Assembly (NCBI GenBank): GCA_020852815.1 | Contig: JADZAN010000010.1 | Coordinates: 124,001-188,000, forward strand | DNA from: Gemmatimonadaceae bacterium | Lineage (GTDB): Bacteria > Gemmatimonadota > Gemmatimonadetes > Gemmatimonadales > Gemmatimonadaceae | Direction of reading: 5' to 3' | Length of the DNA: 64,000 bases | Part shown: one piece after another, positions 42,418-51,022 of the stretch | How positions within the stretch are numbered: position 1 is the stretch's first letter | Layout: each line of letters opens with the position of its first letter | Translations under genes and position numbers: made by a program | The notes under the pieces: model-generated | Databases searched by the model: none | Told to the model about the DNA's origin: nothing | Seen by the model: the letters and a program-made list of their open reading frames with translations, nothing else

Positions 42418-44238
42418 ATGCTCGACGGACGCTTCCGCTTCGACAACTTTGTCGTGGGGCCGGCCAATCGCCTGGCGGCGTCGGCGGCGCGCGCCGTGGC
42501 CGAGGCGCCGGGGGCGGCGTACAACCCGCTCTTCATCTACAGCTCGTCCGGCCTCGGCAAGACGCACCTGCTGGGGGCCGTTGGGCATCTCGCCCGCCAG
42601 CTGCATCCCGGGCTCGCCATCGAGTACCTCACGCTCGACGACTTCGTGGCGCAGCTGCACCAGGCCATTGCCACGGGGCAGGCCGACGCCTTCAAGCGAC
42701 GCTATGCCGGCGTCGGCCTCCTGCTGCTCGACGACGTTCAGTTCCTCACGGGGCGCGTGGAGACGCAGAGCGAGCTGCTGCGCGTCTTCAACGCGCTGCA
42801 GGGAAGCGGGCGACAGATCGTGATGACGTGCGACCGCGCGCCGTCGGACATCGCCGACGTGGATGAGCGACTCGTCTCGCGCCTGGCGGGCGGGCTCCTC
42901 GTCGACGTCGGTGTCCCCGACTACGAAACGCGGGTGGCCATTCTCCGCGCCAAGTGCGCCGAGCGCGACGTGCGCTTTGCCGCTGGCGTCCTGGAGGAGC
43001 TGGCCCGCTCGCCCGTGCACAATGTCCGCGAGCTGCAAGGTGCACTCAACCGGCTCATCGCGCACCAGGCGCTGCTCGACGCGCCGCTCGGGCTCACCGA
43101 GGTGTGGCACGTGTTGGGGAACGCGCGCACCACCGAGTCGGCACCGCCTGACGAGTTCGAGAACTTCCTCACCGACCTCGCCGCCACGGTCGCCGAGTCG
43201 GTCGAGACGTGGCGCGTGACGCTCGGCGAACGCATTGCGCGATGGTCGGGCCAGGGGATCCTCACCGGACGCCTGGAGCGCGAACTCGCGCGACAGGATC
43301 CCCCGGACCTCGACGCGCTCGAGGCAACGTTCGCCGCCGACGTCGAGCGGTTGCGCGCGCTGGAAGGCGAGGCCATCCGTCTCGATCCAACCGCGGCCGG
43401 CCTCCCGGTCTTTCGTGACCCGGAGCGCCTGGCCGAGGCGGAGGACGTCGTGGCGCGCCTCATCGTGCAACGCGAACCGCTCCCGGCGCCGCGCGCGGGC
43501 TATCGCCTGCACGACCTCGTGCGCACGGCGCGCAACCGCATGGCCATCCAGGCGGCGGCGGCGGTGATCGAGTCGCCGGGGTCGCGCTACAACCCGCTCG
43601 TCATCCACGGACGATCGGGCTCCGGGAAGACGCACCTCGCGCACGCCATCGGCAATGCGCTCCGCTCCCGCGACGAGCAGGGGTGCTCGGTGGCCTGCGT
43701 CGAGGCAAACGACTACATCGAGGAACTCATCGACGCGTTGCAGCTGGGCACGGTCGAGCGCTGGCGTGCCCGCTATCGCACCGCCGACGTGCTCATCGTC
43801 GACGGCGTCGAGGCCCTGGCCGGAAAGGAGCGCACGCAGGAGGAGTTCTTCCACCTCTTCAACGTCTTGCAGCAGGCGGGGCGCCAGCTCATCCTCACGC
43901 TCGATCGCCCGCCCGCAGAGATCCCGGGGTTGCAGTCGCGCCTGCGCTCGCGCTTCGAGGGAGGGCTGGTCGTGGAGATGGCGGCCGTCGACGGCGACGA
44001 TCGATGGGGACGCACCACGCCAGTGCACGCCGGCGACGAAGCGGCCGCCCCGACGATCGACGCCGTGGTCGAGGCCGCGCTGTCGCCCGCGGGCGACGAG
44101 GAACGCGACGACCACCTTCCCGACTTCGACGCACTTGCGCGCGCCTCGCAGCCGCTGGATTCCTTCTTCCTCGACGCCGAGAAGGTCGTGGCCGAATGGC
44201 CGCTGGTTGACGGGCGCGTGCTCGAGGAGTGGCGCTGA
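42418..44238 (+). CDS. Tandem DnaA-like AAA+ protein without a DNA-binding domain
   Basis: The 606-residue protein contains two DnaA-domain-III-type AAA+ modules. Module 1 (about 1-235) has YNPLFIYSSSGLGKTHLL with Walker A K48, Walker B LLLLDDVQFL (D105-D106) and the sensor-2-like VRELQGALNRL. Module 2 (about 360-530) has YNPLVIHGRSGSGKTHLA with K404, Walker B VLIVDGVEAL (D462-G463, so the usual second acid is missing), ERTQEEFFHLFN and DRPPAEIPGLQSRLRSRFEGG. It lacks the sensor-2/lid part. The DnaA domain IV helix-turn-helix is absent. It is not the replication initiator. It lies between mglA and a PATAN protein, which suggests an ATP-driven switch in this cluster. The function is unknown. 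Confidence 0.88.
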   Translation: MLDGRFRFDNFVVGPANRLAASAARAVAEAPGAAYNPLFIYSSSGLGKTHLLGAVGHLARQLHPGLAIEYLTLDDFVAQLHQAIATGQADAFKRRYAGVGLLLLDDVQFLTGRVETQSELLRVFNALQGSGRQIVMTCDRAPSDIADVDERLVSRLAGGLLVDVGVPDYETRVAILRAKCAERDVRFAAGVLEELARSPVHNVRELQGALNRLIAHQALLDAPLGLTEVWHVLGNARTTESAPPDEFENFLTDLAATVAESVETWRVTLGERIARWSGQGILTGRLERELARQDPPDLDALEATFAADVERLRALEGEAIRLDPTAAGLPVFRDPERLAEAEDVVARLIVQREPLPAPRAGYRLHDLVRTARNRMAIQAAAAVIESPGSRYNPLVIHGRSGSGKTHLAHAIGNALRSRDEQGCSVACVEANDYIEELIDALQLGTVERWRARYRTADVLIVDGVEALAGKERTQEEFFHLFNVLQQAGRQLILTLDRPPAEIPGLQSRLRSRFEGGLVVEMAAVDGDDRWGRTTPVHAGDEAAAPTIDAVVEAALSPAGDEERDDHLPDFDALARASQPLDSFFLDAEKVVAEWPLVDGRVLEEWR

Positions 44239-45854
44239 TGGCCATCCGGGGCTCACTCCGCGAAGCGTCGCTCCCCGACGTCCTGCAACTCCTCGCGATG
44301 GGGAAGAAGAGCGGCTGCCTCAGCGTCACGCATCGCAACGCCTTCGGCAACATCTATTTCGACCGCGGGCGCATCTCCTATGCGTCCATCGTCAACCGGC
44401 GCGACCGCCTGGGCGACATCCTCGTCAAGGACGGCCTCATCTCCCACGCCGACCTCGAGGCCGCCATCGCCGTGCAGGCGCTGTCGCCCGAGCGCAAGCT
44501 GGGCGAGATCCTCGTCGCGCAGCGCGTCCTCGCGCGCGAGGAGTTGCACCAGTACATCAAGCACCAGATCGAGGAGGCGGTCTACTTCCTCTTCACCTGG
44601 AACCAGGGGACCTTCTCGTTCGAGGCCGACATCCGCCCCGACGCGCAGGACATCCTCGTTTCCATCAACCCGGAGTCGCTCCTCCTCGAGGGGGCGCGCC
44701 GGGTCGACGAGTGGTCGCTGATCGAGAAGAAGATCCCGTCGTTCGACATCATCTTCTCCATCGATCGGCAGCACCTGCTCGACAGCAAGGTGGAGTTGAC
44801 GCCGGAACAGGAGTCGCTCGTCCCCAGCATCGACGGGCAGCGCGACGTGGCCGCGCTCATCGACGAATCGGGGTTGGGGGAGTTCGAGGTGGGGAAGGCG
44901 CTCTACGGGCTCATCACCGCCGGCTTCATGCATCGCGTGGGGCGCACGCGCGCCCCGGAGCCGGTGAGCCAGGAGGCGCGCATCACGGAGCACCGCAACC
45001 TCGGCGTCGCCTTCTACAAGACGGGGATGCTCGACGAGGCGATGCGCGAGTTCCGGCGCGTCGCCGAGTTGCGCCCCGGCGACGAGCACGGCGAGTTCTA
45101 CCTCGGCCTCCTCGCGCTGCGCCAGGGGCGCCTGGAGGAGGCGGTGCGCACGCTGCGCACCGCGGCTGCTCGCCCCGCCGCCAAGGGGGCCACGCACCTC
45201 AACCTTGCCTATGCGCTGGAGCGCTCCGGGCGACTGGACGAGGCCCGCCTCACCCTGGCGCGCGCCGAGCAGCTCCTCGGGAACGACCCCACGTTGCGCC
45301 TGGCGGGGGCCGTCCTGGCGCTGCGCCGCCACGACGTCGCCGCCGCCGACGAGGCGTTGCGTGATGCTGCCGCGCTTTGGGGAACGCGCAAGCGCCCCGC
45401 GGCATGGTTCCACTACGCCGGCCTGGTCGCCGCCATCCTCGGCGACCTCGATCGTGCGCTCACCGTCCTCGAGGAGGGCGTCACCGTCCACCCGCATTCC
45501 GCCGTTCTCCTCAACAACCTCGCCACCGTGCTGGAGCGCCGCGGGCGCCATGCCGAGGCGACCAGCGTCGCCGATCGCGGGCAGATCGAGGATGCGTCGC
45601 TGCCGCAACTGCACAAGAACGCCGGCGACCTGCACTACCGCGCCGGTCGCTACGACGACGCGCTCGATTGCTACATGCGCGCCGTGCGCGCCGCCCCCGA
45701 CCTCGGCGGCGACGTCTGGCTCAAGCTCGGCAACATCCGGTTCCGCCGGCGCGAGCGCGAGGAGGCCATCCGCTGCTGGGAACGCTCGCTCGCGCTGGCC
45801 CCCGACAATCCCATGGCGCGCACCAACCTCGAGACCGCGCAGCGGCTCGCCTGA
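44238..45854 (+). CDS. DUF4388 (PATAN) protein with TPR array
   Basis: The 538-residue protein has an N-terminal DUF4388/PATAN domain (residues about 1-165; GSLREASLPDVLQLLAMGKK, FGNIYFDRGRISYA), a middle wing-like segment (about 190-240) and TPR repeats to the end. It has the same order as the protein at 39227, but the TPR array is longer. The ATG overlaps the previous stop as TGATG. The two PATAN proteins bracket the Roadblock/MglA/AAA+ genes. Confidence 0.85.
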   Translation: MAIRGSLREASLPDVLQLLAMGKKSGCLSVTHRNAFGNIYFDRGRISYASIVNRRDRLGDILVKDGLISHADLEAAIAVQALSPERKLGEILVAQRVLAREELHQYIKHQIEEAVYFLFTWNQGTFSFEADIRPDAQDILVSINPESLLLEGARRVDEWSLIEKKIPSFDIIFSIDRQHLLDSKVELTPEQESLVPSIDGQRDVAALIDESGLGEFEVGKALYGLITAGFMHRVGRTRAPEPVSQEARITEHRNLGVAFYKTGMLDEAMREFRRVAELRPGDEHGEFYLGLLALRQGRLEEAVRTLRTAAARPAAKGATHLNLAYALERSGRLDEARLTLARAEQLLGNDPTLRLAGAVLALRRHDVAAADEALRDAAALWGTRKRPAAWFHYAGLVAAILGDLDRALTVLEEGVTVHPHSAVLLNNLATVLERRGRHAEATSVADRGQIEDASLPQLHKNAGDLHYRAGRYDDALDCYMRAVRAAPDLGGDVWLKLGNIRFRRREREEAIRCWERSLALAPDNPMARTNLETAQRLA

Positions 45855-45857
45855 CGC

Positions 45858-46385
45858 GTGACGATCGTGACCACTCCCGTCGCCGCTCCTGACATTCACG
45901 TGAATGTCGGCGAAGCCGCCGTGCTCCGCGAGCGCGGCGTGATGGCCAGCGTGGGACTGGGCTCATGCGTCGCCATCGTGCTGCACGATCGCGTGGCACG
46001 CGTGGGCGGGATGGCGCACGTGCTCCTTCCGCACGAGGCGCTGTCGCGAACGCCCGGGAAGCCGTCGCGCTTTGCCACCACCGCGGTGGGGCACCTGCTC
46101 ACGCTGATGCGTGACCTCGCGCGCGCCGCCGAACCCGGCGCAACGGTCGATGCCGCCGAGGCGCGCATCGTGGGCGGCGCGTCGATGTTCGCCGCGCTGC
46201 TCAACGGTGGCGGCATCAACATGGGAGAGCGCAACGTGCACGCGACGCGCCGTGCGCTGGCCGCGGCCGGCATTCCCCTTGTTGCCGAAGATACCGGCGG
46301 CGATTTCGGGCGCAGCGTCTACTTCGATGTGGCCACCGGCGAGCTCCGCGTCACCTCGATTCGACATGGCGAACGCCTTCTCTAG
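45858..46385 (+). CDS. cheD: Chemoreceptor glutamine deamidase CheD
   Basis: CheD deamidates receptor glutamines and can stimulate CheC. The 175-residue protein shows the catalytic cysteine in VGLGSCVAIVLHD, the histidine in GGMAHVLLPH, and the ARIVGGASMF and NVHATRRAL blocks. It starts at GTG 45858, three bases after the preceding stop, and overlaps cheB by 20 bases. No receptor substrate is encoded in this window. Confidence 0.94.
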   Translation: MTIVTTPVAAPDIHVNVGEAAVLRERGVMASVGLGSCVAIVLHDRVARVGGMAHVLLPHEALSRTPGKPSRFATTAVGHLLTLMRDLARAAEPGATVDAAEARIVGGASMFAALLNGGGINMGERNVHATRRALAAAGIPLVAEDTGGDFGRSVYFDVATGELRVTSIRHGERLL

Positions 46386-47580
46386 CCGGCGCACGGTGCT
46401 CGTCGTCGACGACTCGCCGTTCATCCGGCAGGTCGTGCGCGACCTCATCGACAGCTCACCGGAGTTTGTCGTCATCGGGGAGGCAGGGGATGGCCACGCC
46501 GCTCTGGCCATGGTGCACGAGCGCCAGCCCGACCTGGTCACGCTCGACGTGCAGATGCCGGGGCTCGATGGCCTGGCGACGCTCGGCTATCTCATGAGCG
46601 AGGCGCCACGCCCGATCGTGATGCTCAGCGCCCTGGGCGACGGCGGCGAGACGACGATGCGCGCGCTCGAACTGGGAGCGGTGGACTTCGTGCGCAAGCC
46701 GGGGAGCGGCGATGTCCTCGACCTCGTCACCCTGCGCGAGCGACTGCTCGGTGCGCTCCGCACCGCGGTCTCGGCGCACTATCGCTCGGTCCCCGTGCTG
46801 GCGCGCGCGCGCTCGGCGGCGGGTGGGCGCGTGCGCACACCGCCGGCGCTGAGCGCGCTCCCCGTACGAGCGGCTACGCACGTCGTCATCATCGCCTCGT
46901 CCACCGGTGGGCCGCGCGCCCTGGCGGAGATCGTGCCCTCGCTCGCCATCGGTGACGCGGCCGTCGTCATCTGCCAGCACATGCCGCCCGGTTTCACGGA
47001 GAGCCTGGCCCGCCGCCTCGATGCCCTGGCGAGCGTTCCCGTCACCGAGGCGGTGGATGGGGAGCTGTTGGCCGCCGGGCGTGTCTACGTTGCACCTGGC
47101 GGCGTGCAGACGACGCTGCACCCCGGCCAGGGCACGTTGCGGCTGGCGGTGCGCCCCGGCCCCCCCGTCCACGGCGTCGTCCCCGCTGCCGATCCGCTCC
47201 TCCGCACGGCGGCGGAGCACCTTGGCCCCCGCGCCATCGCCGTGATCCTCACCGGCATGGGACACGATGGCGCGCGAGGCACGCGCCTCCTCCGCGAGGC
47301 CGGCGGCTTCGCCATCGTGCAGGACGAACAGACCTCCATCGTGTATGGCATGCCGCACGCGGCGCTCGCGCTGGCCGGCGCCGATAACATCGCACCGCTC
47401 GGCGAGGTCGCTGCCGCCATCGCGACCGGGCTGCAGCGCCGCGGGTGTGACGTGGAACGCATTCCGGCGAGCGCGCCGGGCCATGGTGACGTCGCACCGC
47501 GCTTGCGCGGCGATGCCGACACGAGGAAGGCGCGTGACGCGCGGCGCCCGGCAACGGTCAATTCCCAGGATGATGCCTGA
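46366..47580 (+). CDS. cheB: Chemotaxis protein-glutamate methylesterase CheB
   Basis: The 404-residue protein has a receiver domain (VLVVDDSPFIRQVV, phospho-Asp in LVTLDVQMPGLDG, KPGSGDV) followed by the methylesterase domain. Its catalytic residues are the Ser in ASSTGGPRA, the His in CQHMPPGFT and the Asp in GMGHDGARG. A 45-residue Arg-rich tail follows. The partner methyltransferase CheR is not in the window. The ATG lies inside the end of cheD. Confidence 0.95.
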   Translation: MANAFSSRRTVLVVDDSPFIRQVVRDLIDSSPEFVVIGEAGDGHAALAMVHERQPDLVTLDVQMPGLDGLATLGYLMSEAPRPIVMLSALGDGGETTMRALELGAVDFVRKPGSGDVLDLVTLRERLLGALRTAVSAHYRSVPVLARARSAAGGRVRTPPALSALPVRAATHVVIIASSTGGPRALAEIVPSLAIGDAAVVICQHMPPGFTESLARRLDALASVPVTEAVDGELLAAGRVYVAPGGVQTTLHPGQGTLRLAVRPGPPVHGVVPAADPLLRTAAEHLGPRAIAVILTGMGHDGARGTRLLREAGGFAIVQDEQTSIVYGMPHAALALAGADNIAPLGEVAAAIATGLQRRGCDVERIPASAPGHGDVAPRLRGDADTRKARDARRPATVNSQDDA

Positions 47581-48106
47581 CGCCGCACTTTCGCCCAGTT
47601 CGCTCAGCGCCTTCGTGCGATTCCGCGACCGTGTGCGGGCGCGTACCGGGTCGGCGGAGCTGTTGGCGTTTCGCCTGGGGGATGAACGGTTCGCCTTCGA
47701 CGTTCGCGCGCTCGACGAGGCCGTCGACCAGCCGCATGTCGAAATGACGCCGGTCAACGGCGCGGCGATCCTCGTTGGGCTCATGCGCCATGCCGACCGC
47801 TCGATTCCCGTCTTCGACACGGCACGAGTGCTCGGCGTGCGGCGCGACACCCTCGCGGCCGTCGACGCGCCATCGCAGGTGCTGGTGATGCGAAGCGGTG
47901 CGCGCCGTATCGCCCTGCTCGTCGATGCGATCGACGATGTGGTCACCCTCGAACTCACGACCATCCAGCCTCCCCCGTTCGATGCCGGCGATGAACTCCT
48001 CATCGGGGTGACATGGAATGGAGAGGACGGCGACCTGACCGCCATCCTCGATGCACGCGCGCTCATCGTGCATTGCCAGCAGCGCGCACCGGAGGTGGCG
48101 GGATGA
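47570..48106 (+). CDS. cheW: CheW-like adaptor (second)
   Basis: The 178-residue CheW domain protein has a 30-residue N-terminal extension, then LLAFRLGDERFAFDVRALDE, the LVGLMRHADRSIPVFDTARVLG core, and LLVDAIDDVV. Two adjacent ATGs (47570, 47573) could start it. It overlaps cheB by 11 bases and the third cheW by four. Having several CheW proteins with one CheA suggests several receptor arrays or division of labour. Confidence 0.88.
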   Translation: MMPDAALSPSSLSAFVRFRDRVRARTGSAELLAFRLGDERFAFDVRALDEAVDQPHVEMTPVNGAAILVGLMRHADRSIPVFDTARVLGVRRDTLAAVDAPSQVLVMRSGARRIALLVDAIDDVVTLELTTIQPPPFDAGDELLIGVTWNGEDGDLTAILDARALIVHCQQRAPEVAG

Positions 48107-48693
48107 CCGCGCGCACGCGTTCCGCGTCGACGGCCGCAGGGGCGACGATACGCCTTGTCACCTTTGGTGTGAGTGACGCGTGGTATGCGGCCGACATCGC
48201 CTTCGTCGAGCGCGTCCTGCGCAGGGAAGGGGTGCATCCCGTTCCCAACATGCCCACGTGGATGGACGGCGTGCTGGAGCACCACGGGCGCTTCGTCCCC
48301 GTCATCGACCTCTGCCAGCGTTTCGCGCTCCCCGGTGCCGCGCCTTCCACTCCTGTCACGGCGCATGCCGCCACCGCGCACGCCGGCGACGCCCATCGGC
48401 ACCCGGCCGCGGGCGGAACGCAGGGGCGACTCCTCCTCCTGTCGTCAGGCCAGGAGGTCGTGGCCGCCGCCGTGGACCGCGTCGTCGATGTGCGGGCGGT
48501 ACAGCTGACGGACATTGCCCCGCCGCCGGCCCTCGTGCGCGGCGTCACCGGTGAGTTCATCACCGGCATGGTGCGGCGCGACCAACAGGTGGTCTACATC
48601 CTCGACATCGCGAAGCTCCTTTCGCCCGACGAGCATCGCGCGCTCGACGGATACCGGGTCGAACCCTCCGATCGAGCCCTCTCGCCGTCGTGA
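48103..48693 (+). CDS. cheW: CheW-like adaptor (third)
   Basis: The 196-residue CheW domain protein has RLVTFGVSDAWYAADIAFVE, then GVLEHHGRFVPVIDLCQRF, an inserted Ala/His-rich loop (about 85-105), and VVAAAVDRVVDVR. The ATG is preceded by GGAGGTGGCGGG. It overlaps the second cheW by four bases and the following TPR gene by one. Confidence 0.9.
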   Translation: MTARTRSASTAAGATIRLVTFGVSDAWYAADIAFVERVLRREGVHPVPNMPTWMDGVLEHHGRFVPVIDLCQRFALPGAAPSTPVTAHAATAHAGDAHRHPAAGGTQGRLLLLSSGQEVVAAAVDRVVDVRAVQLTDIAPPPALVRGVTGEFITGMVRRDQQVVYILDIAKLLSPDEHRALDGYRVEPSDRALSPS

Positions 48694-49595
48694 TGCCTGA
48701 CGAGTCCCTGGCCACCCTGCGCGCACACCATGAGTCGCTGCGCGTCGCACTCCTCGCCCCCGACGCCCCGGGGCGCCGCGACGCGCTCAAGGCTGAGATC
48801 ATCGCGCTCTACAAATCCATCGAGCGCGAGATGGCGGACCTTGCCGCGCTCAAGGAAGACGTGAAGGGACTCGTGCAGCAGTGGAAGTCGCTCGACGAGG
48901 TACACGGACAGGCGGTGGCGGCCGTCGGCGCCGCGCCGGCTCCGCCGACCGAGACGATTCAACCGCCGGCGGCCGATGCTCCCACGCGCGCCGACCACCT
49001 CAACGCCTCCACCTACCTCGAGAAGGGGTGGAGCCTGATGTCGTTAGGCGATCATGCCGGCGCCGAGGCGGCCCTCACCCGCGCGCTGGAACTCGCCCCC
49101 AACGATCCGCACGGCGAGTCGCTGCTCGGGTGGGCGCAGATGCTCCAGGACAAGCACGACGACGCACTCCTCAACTTCCAGAAGGTCCTCATGCGCCAGC
49201 CGCAGAACTCGCTCGCGCGCATCAACGTGGGCTACATCTGCCTCAAGAAGAAGATCTTCGGCGAGGCGATCGAGCACCTGTCCAAGGCCATCCGGCTCGA
49301 CAACGATCGCAAGGCCACGCTCTACGCCCACTACTACCTCGGCCTCCTCTACCTCGAGCGCGAGATGTACGAGGATGCGCAGAACTTCCTGCGAAAGGCG
49401 ATCGCCCTCGGCCCAAACCTCATCGAGGCCTATTACGAACTGGGGCGCGCCATCTTCTTTGCCGGCGATCGCGACGGGGCGCTCGGCGCGTGGCGCGACG
49501 GCGCGCGCCAGAACAAGTTCAATCCATGGGGGAAGCGCTGCGCCGAGCTGTTGCAGCACGTGGAGGGTGGCGGCGTCCCGCCGCGCTCCGCGTAG
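48693..49595 (+). CDS. TPR-repeat protein ending the chemosensory cluster
   Basis: The 300-residue protein has an N-terminal coiled coil (about 1-70), a Pro/Ala linker and then TPR repeats (for example ADHLNASTYLEKGWSLMSLG and ARINVGYICLKKKIFGEAIE). No signal peptide is seen. The ATG overlaps the previous stop (TGATG). It is probably another protein-binding partner of the cluster. The gap of 62 bases after it, the largest since 33425, suggests the cluster ends here. A GTTAGGC motif is at 49043-49049. Confidence 0.82.
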   Translation: MPDESLATLRAHHESLRVALLAPDAPGRRDALKAEIIALYKSIEREMADLAALKEDVKGLVQQWKSLDEVHGQAVAAVGAAPAPPTETIQPPAADAPTRADHLNASTYLEKGWSLMSLGDHAGAEAALTRALELAPNDPHGESLLGWAQMLQDKHDDALLNFQKVLMRQPQNSLARINVGYICLKKKIFGEAIEHLSKAIRLDNDRKATLYAHYYLGLLYLEREMYEDAQNFLRKAIALGPNLIEAYYELGRAIFFAGDRDGALGAWRDGARQNKFNPWGKRCAELLQHVEGGGVPPRSA

Positions 49596-49657
49596 TCCGT
49601 CGATTCGCCGGTCGCCCGGGGAGCCTTGGCCGGGGCGGCGGTAGCGGTTGGAGCGTC

Positions 49658-50623
49658 ATGGCCGTCCTGATCGCCGTCGCGCTCGCCGTTTGTGCCCGGA
49701 GCGCGGCGACCCAATCGCCCCCCGATCGCCTCGAGCGCGGGCGTGTGACCGTCGAGTCCTACCCGCAGGACGCCGCCCTCGCCCGGTCGCTCCTGAACGA
49801 AGCCATCCGGTTCGACACCTTTCCCGGTCTCCCGCGCCCCCAGTCGCCCCTCCTCATCCAGGTGGCGCCGGACCGGGAGACGTTCCGGTCATGGATAGGC
49901 CCGGGGGCGCCGGAATGGGGGGCGGCGTTTGCCATCCCCGGCGAGCGGCGCATCATCCTGCAGGGGCGTTCCGCCCCGTCGGATGCCGGCGATCCGCTGC
50001 GGGCGCTGCGGCACGAGTTGGCGCACCTCGCCCTGCATGAATACCTGGGCGATCTGGCGCCGCGGTGGTTCGACGAGGGGTATGCGTCTTATGCGGCGGG
50101 CGAGTGGGACCGGGAGCAGGTGATCGCGACCAACGTGGCGCTCGCTTGGCGTGGCGTGCCGTCGCTCGAGGCGCTCGATTCGGGCTTCTTTGCCGGCCCG
50201 TCCCGCGCCGATGCGGCCTACGCGCTGGCGCACCGCGCCGTCGCGGAGTTGGCGGCGCTGGACCCGCAGCGCGGACTCACGCTCCTCCTTGAGTATTGGA
50301 AGGAGGAAGGGGCGTTCGAGCCGGCGCTGCGCCGCGCCTACGGGATGACGCAGGGGCAGTTCGAGCAGCGGTTCCGGGCGCAGACGCGACGGCGCTACGG
50401 CGTGCTGGCACTGGCCGCCGACGTCATGATCGCCTCGACCCTGGTGGTGTTCTTCGTCGGGCCGTTCTGGCTGATTCGCCGGCGCAGGGACAAGGCGCGG
50501 CTGGCGGCGATGCGCGTCGCCGACCAGGAGGCCGAGCGTCGCGAGCGGGAAAGCGCGCTGGAACTGCTCCTGCGCGACGCGGCGCCGACCTCGTCGGAGG
50601 GACCAACATTGAAGGACGATTAA
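49658..50623 (+). CDS. Membrane-anchored gluzincin-like protein
   Basis: The 321-residue protein has a signal peptide (AVLIAVALAVCARSAAT), a peptidase-MA-like domain with HELAHLALHE and then RWFDEGYASYAAGEWD (HExxH plus a downstream Glu), and a C-terminal membrane helix (about 258-278) followed by a charged cytoplasmic tail. It is probably an extracytoplasmic zinc protease or a chaperone-like relative. The substrate is unknown. The ATG follows GGAG by five bases. Confidence 0.82.
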   Translation: MAVLIAVALAVCARSAATQSPPDRLERGRVTVESYPQDAALARSLLNEAIRFDTFPGLPRPQSPLLIQVAPDRETFRSWIGPGAPEWGAAFAIPGERRIILQGRSAPSDAGDPLRALRHELAHLALHEYLGDLAPRWFDEGYASYAAGEWDREQVIATNVALAWRGVPSLEALDSGFFAGPSRADAAYALAHRAVAELAALDPQRGLTLLLEYWKEEGAFEPALRRAYGMTQGQFEQRFRAQTRRRYGVLALAADVMIASTLVVFFVGPFWLIRRRRDKARLAAMRVADQEAERRERESALELLLRDAAPTSSEGPTLKDD

Positions 50624-50648
50624 GCGTAAGCGCCGCGTAGATATTCGC

Positions 50649-50678
50649 TTGACACTGGGACTTGGGCGTCCGTATCCT
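50649..50678 (+). promoter_or_regulatory. Sigma-70-type promoter with near-leaderless start
   Basis: TTGACA (50649-50654), an 18-base spacer and TATCCT (50673-50678). The predicted start of transcription (about 50685) is zero to three bases before the ATG at 50688, and no ribosome-binding site is present. Confidence 0.6.
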
Positions 50679-50687
50679 TCCGGCCTT

Positions 50688-50858
50688 ATGGCACAACCCA
50701 GCCCGGCGCCGCGTTCGCGGCCACTTTTGTTTTGGGGCATTGCACTCGCGGCCATCGTTGCAGGATTTGTGGACCTGTGGCGCGGTGGCGAGACGATCGC
50801 TCCGATTCTCCTGGTGATCGGCTACTGCGTCCTGGTGCCGATCGCAATCCTCAAGTAA
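50688..50858 (+). CDS. 56-residue membrane protein
   Basis: The protein has a Pro/Arg-rich start, two membrane helices (about 14-28 and 37-54) joined by a short DLWRGGET loop, and the end AILK. The ATG at 50688 is chosen because the -10 element of the only good promoter lies just upstream. A longer reading from 50649 would start inside the -35 box. It lies 17 bases before the tRNA gene, and the two may be cotranscribed. The family is not recognised. Confidence 0.7.
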   Translation: MAQPSPAPRSRPLLFWGIALAAIVAGFVDLWRGGETIAPILLVIGYCVLVPIAILK

Positions 50859-50875
50859 CGCGCACACCCGTCGGC

Positions 50876-50949
50876 GGGCGAATAGCTCAGTTGGTTAGAG
50901 CGCCTGCCTTACACGCAGGATGTCGGGGGTTCGAGTCCCTCTTCGCCCA
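50876..50949 (+). tRNA. tRNA-Val (anticodon TAC)
   Basis: The acceptor GGGCGAA pairs with TTCGCCC (50942-50948), with discriminator A. The D arm is GCTC-AGTTGGTTA-GAGC, the anticodon arm is CCTGC-CTTACAC-GCAGG with anticodon TAC, and the T arm is GGGGG-TTCGAGT-CCCTC. All stems pair, with one G-T in the T stem. CCA is not encoded. Confidence 0.97.
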
Positions 50950-51022
50950 TTTCTGCAGGTATCCACGGACCCTGGTTTTCGGGGTGGTGTAGGCAATGAA
51001 TAACCCCTTGGAGGACATGAGA

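Noticed and set aside
42418-44238. Replication initiator DnaA and a nearby origin
   Set aside because: The protein has two AAA+ modules and no domain IV. No DnaA boxes, dnaN or A+T-rich unwinding region were seen nearby.
42055-44256. A 733-codon minus-strand open frame
   Set aside because: It mirrors mglA and the tandem AAA+ gene and has no motif of its own.
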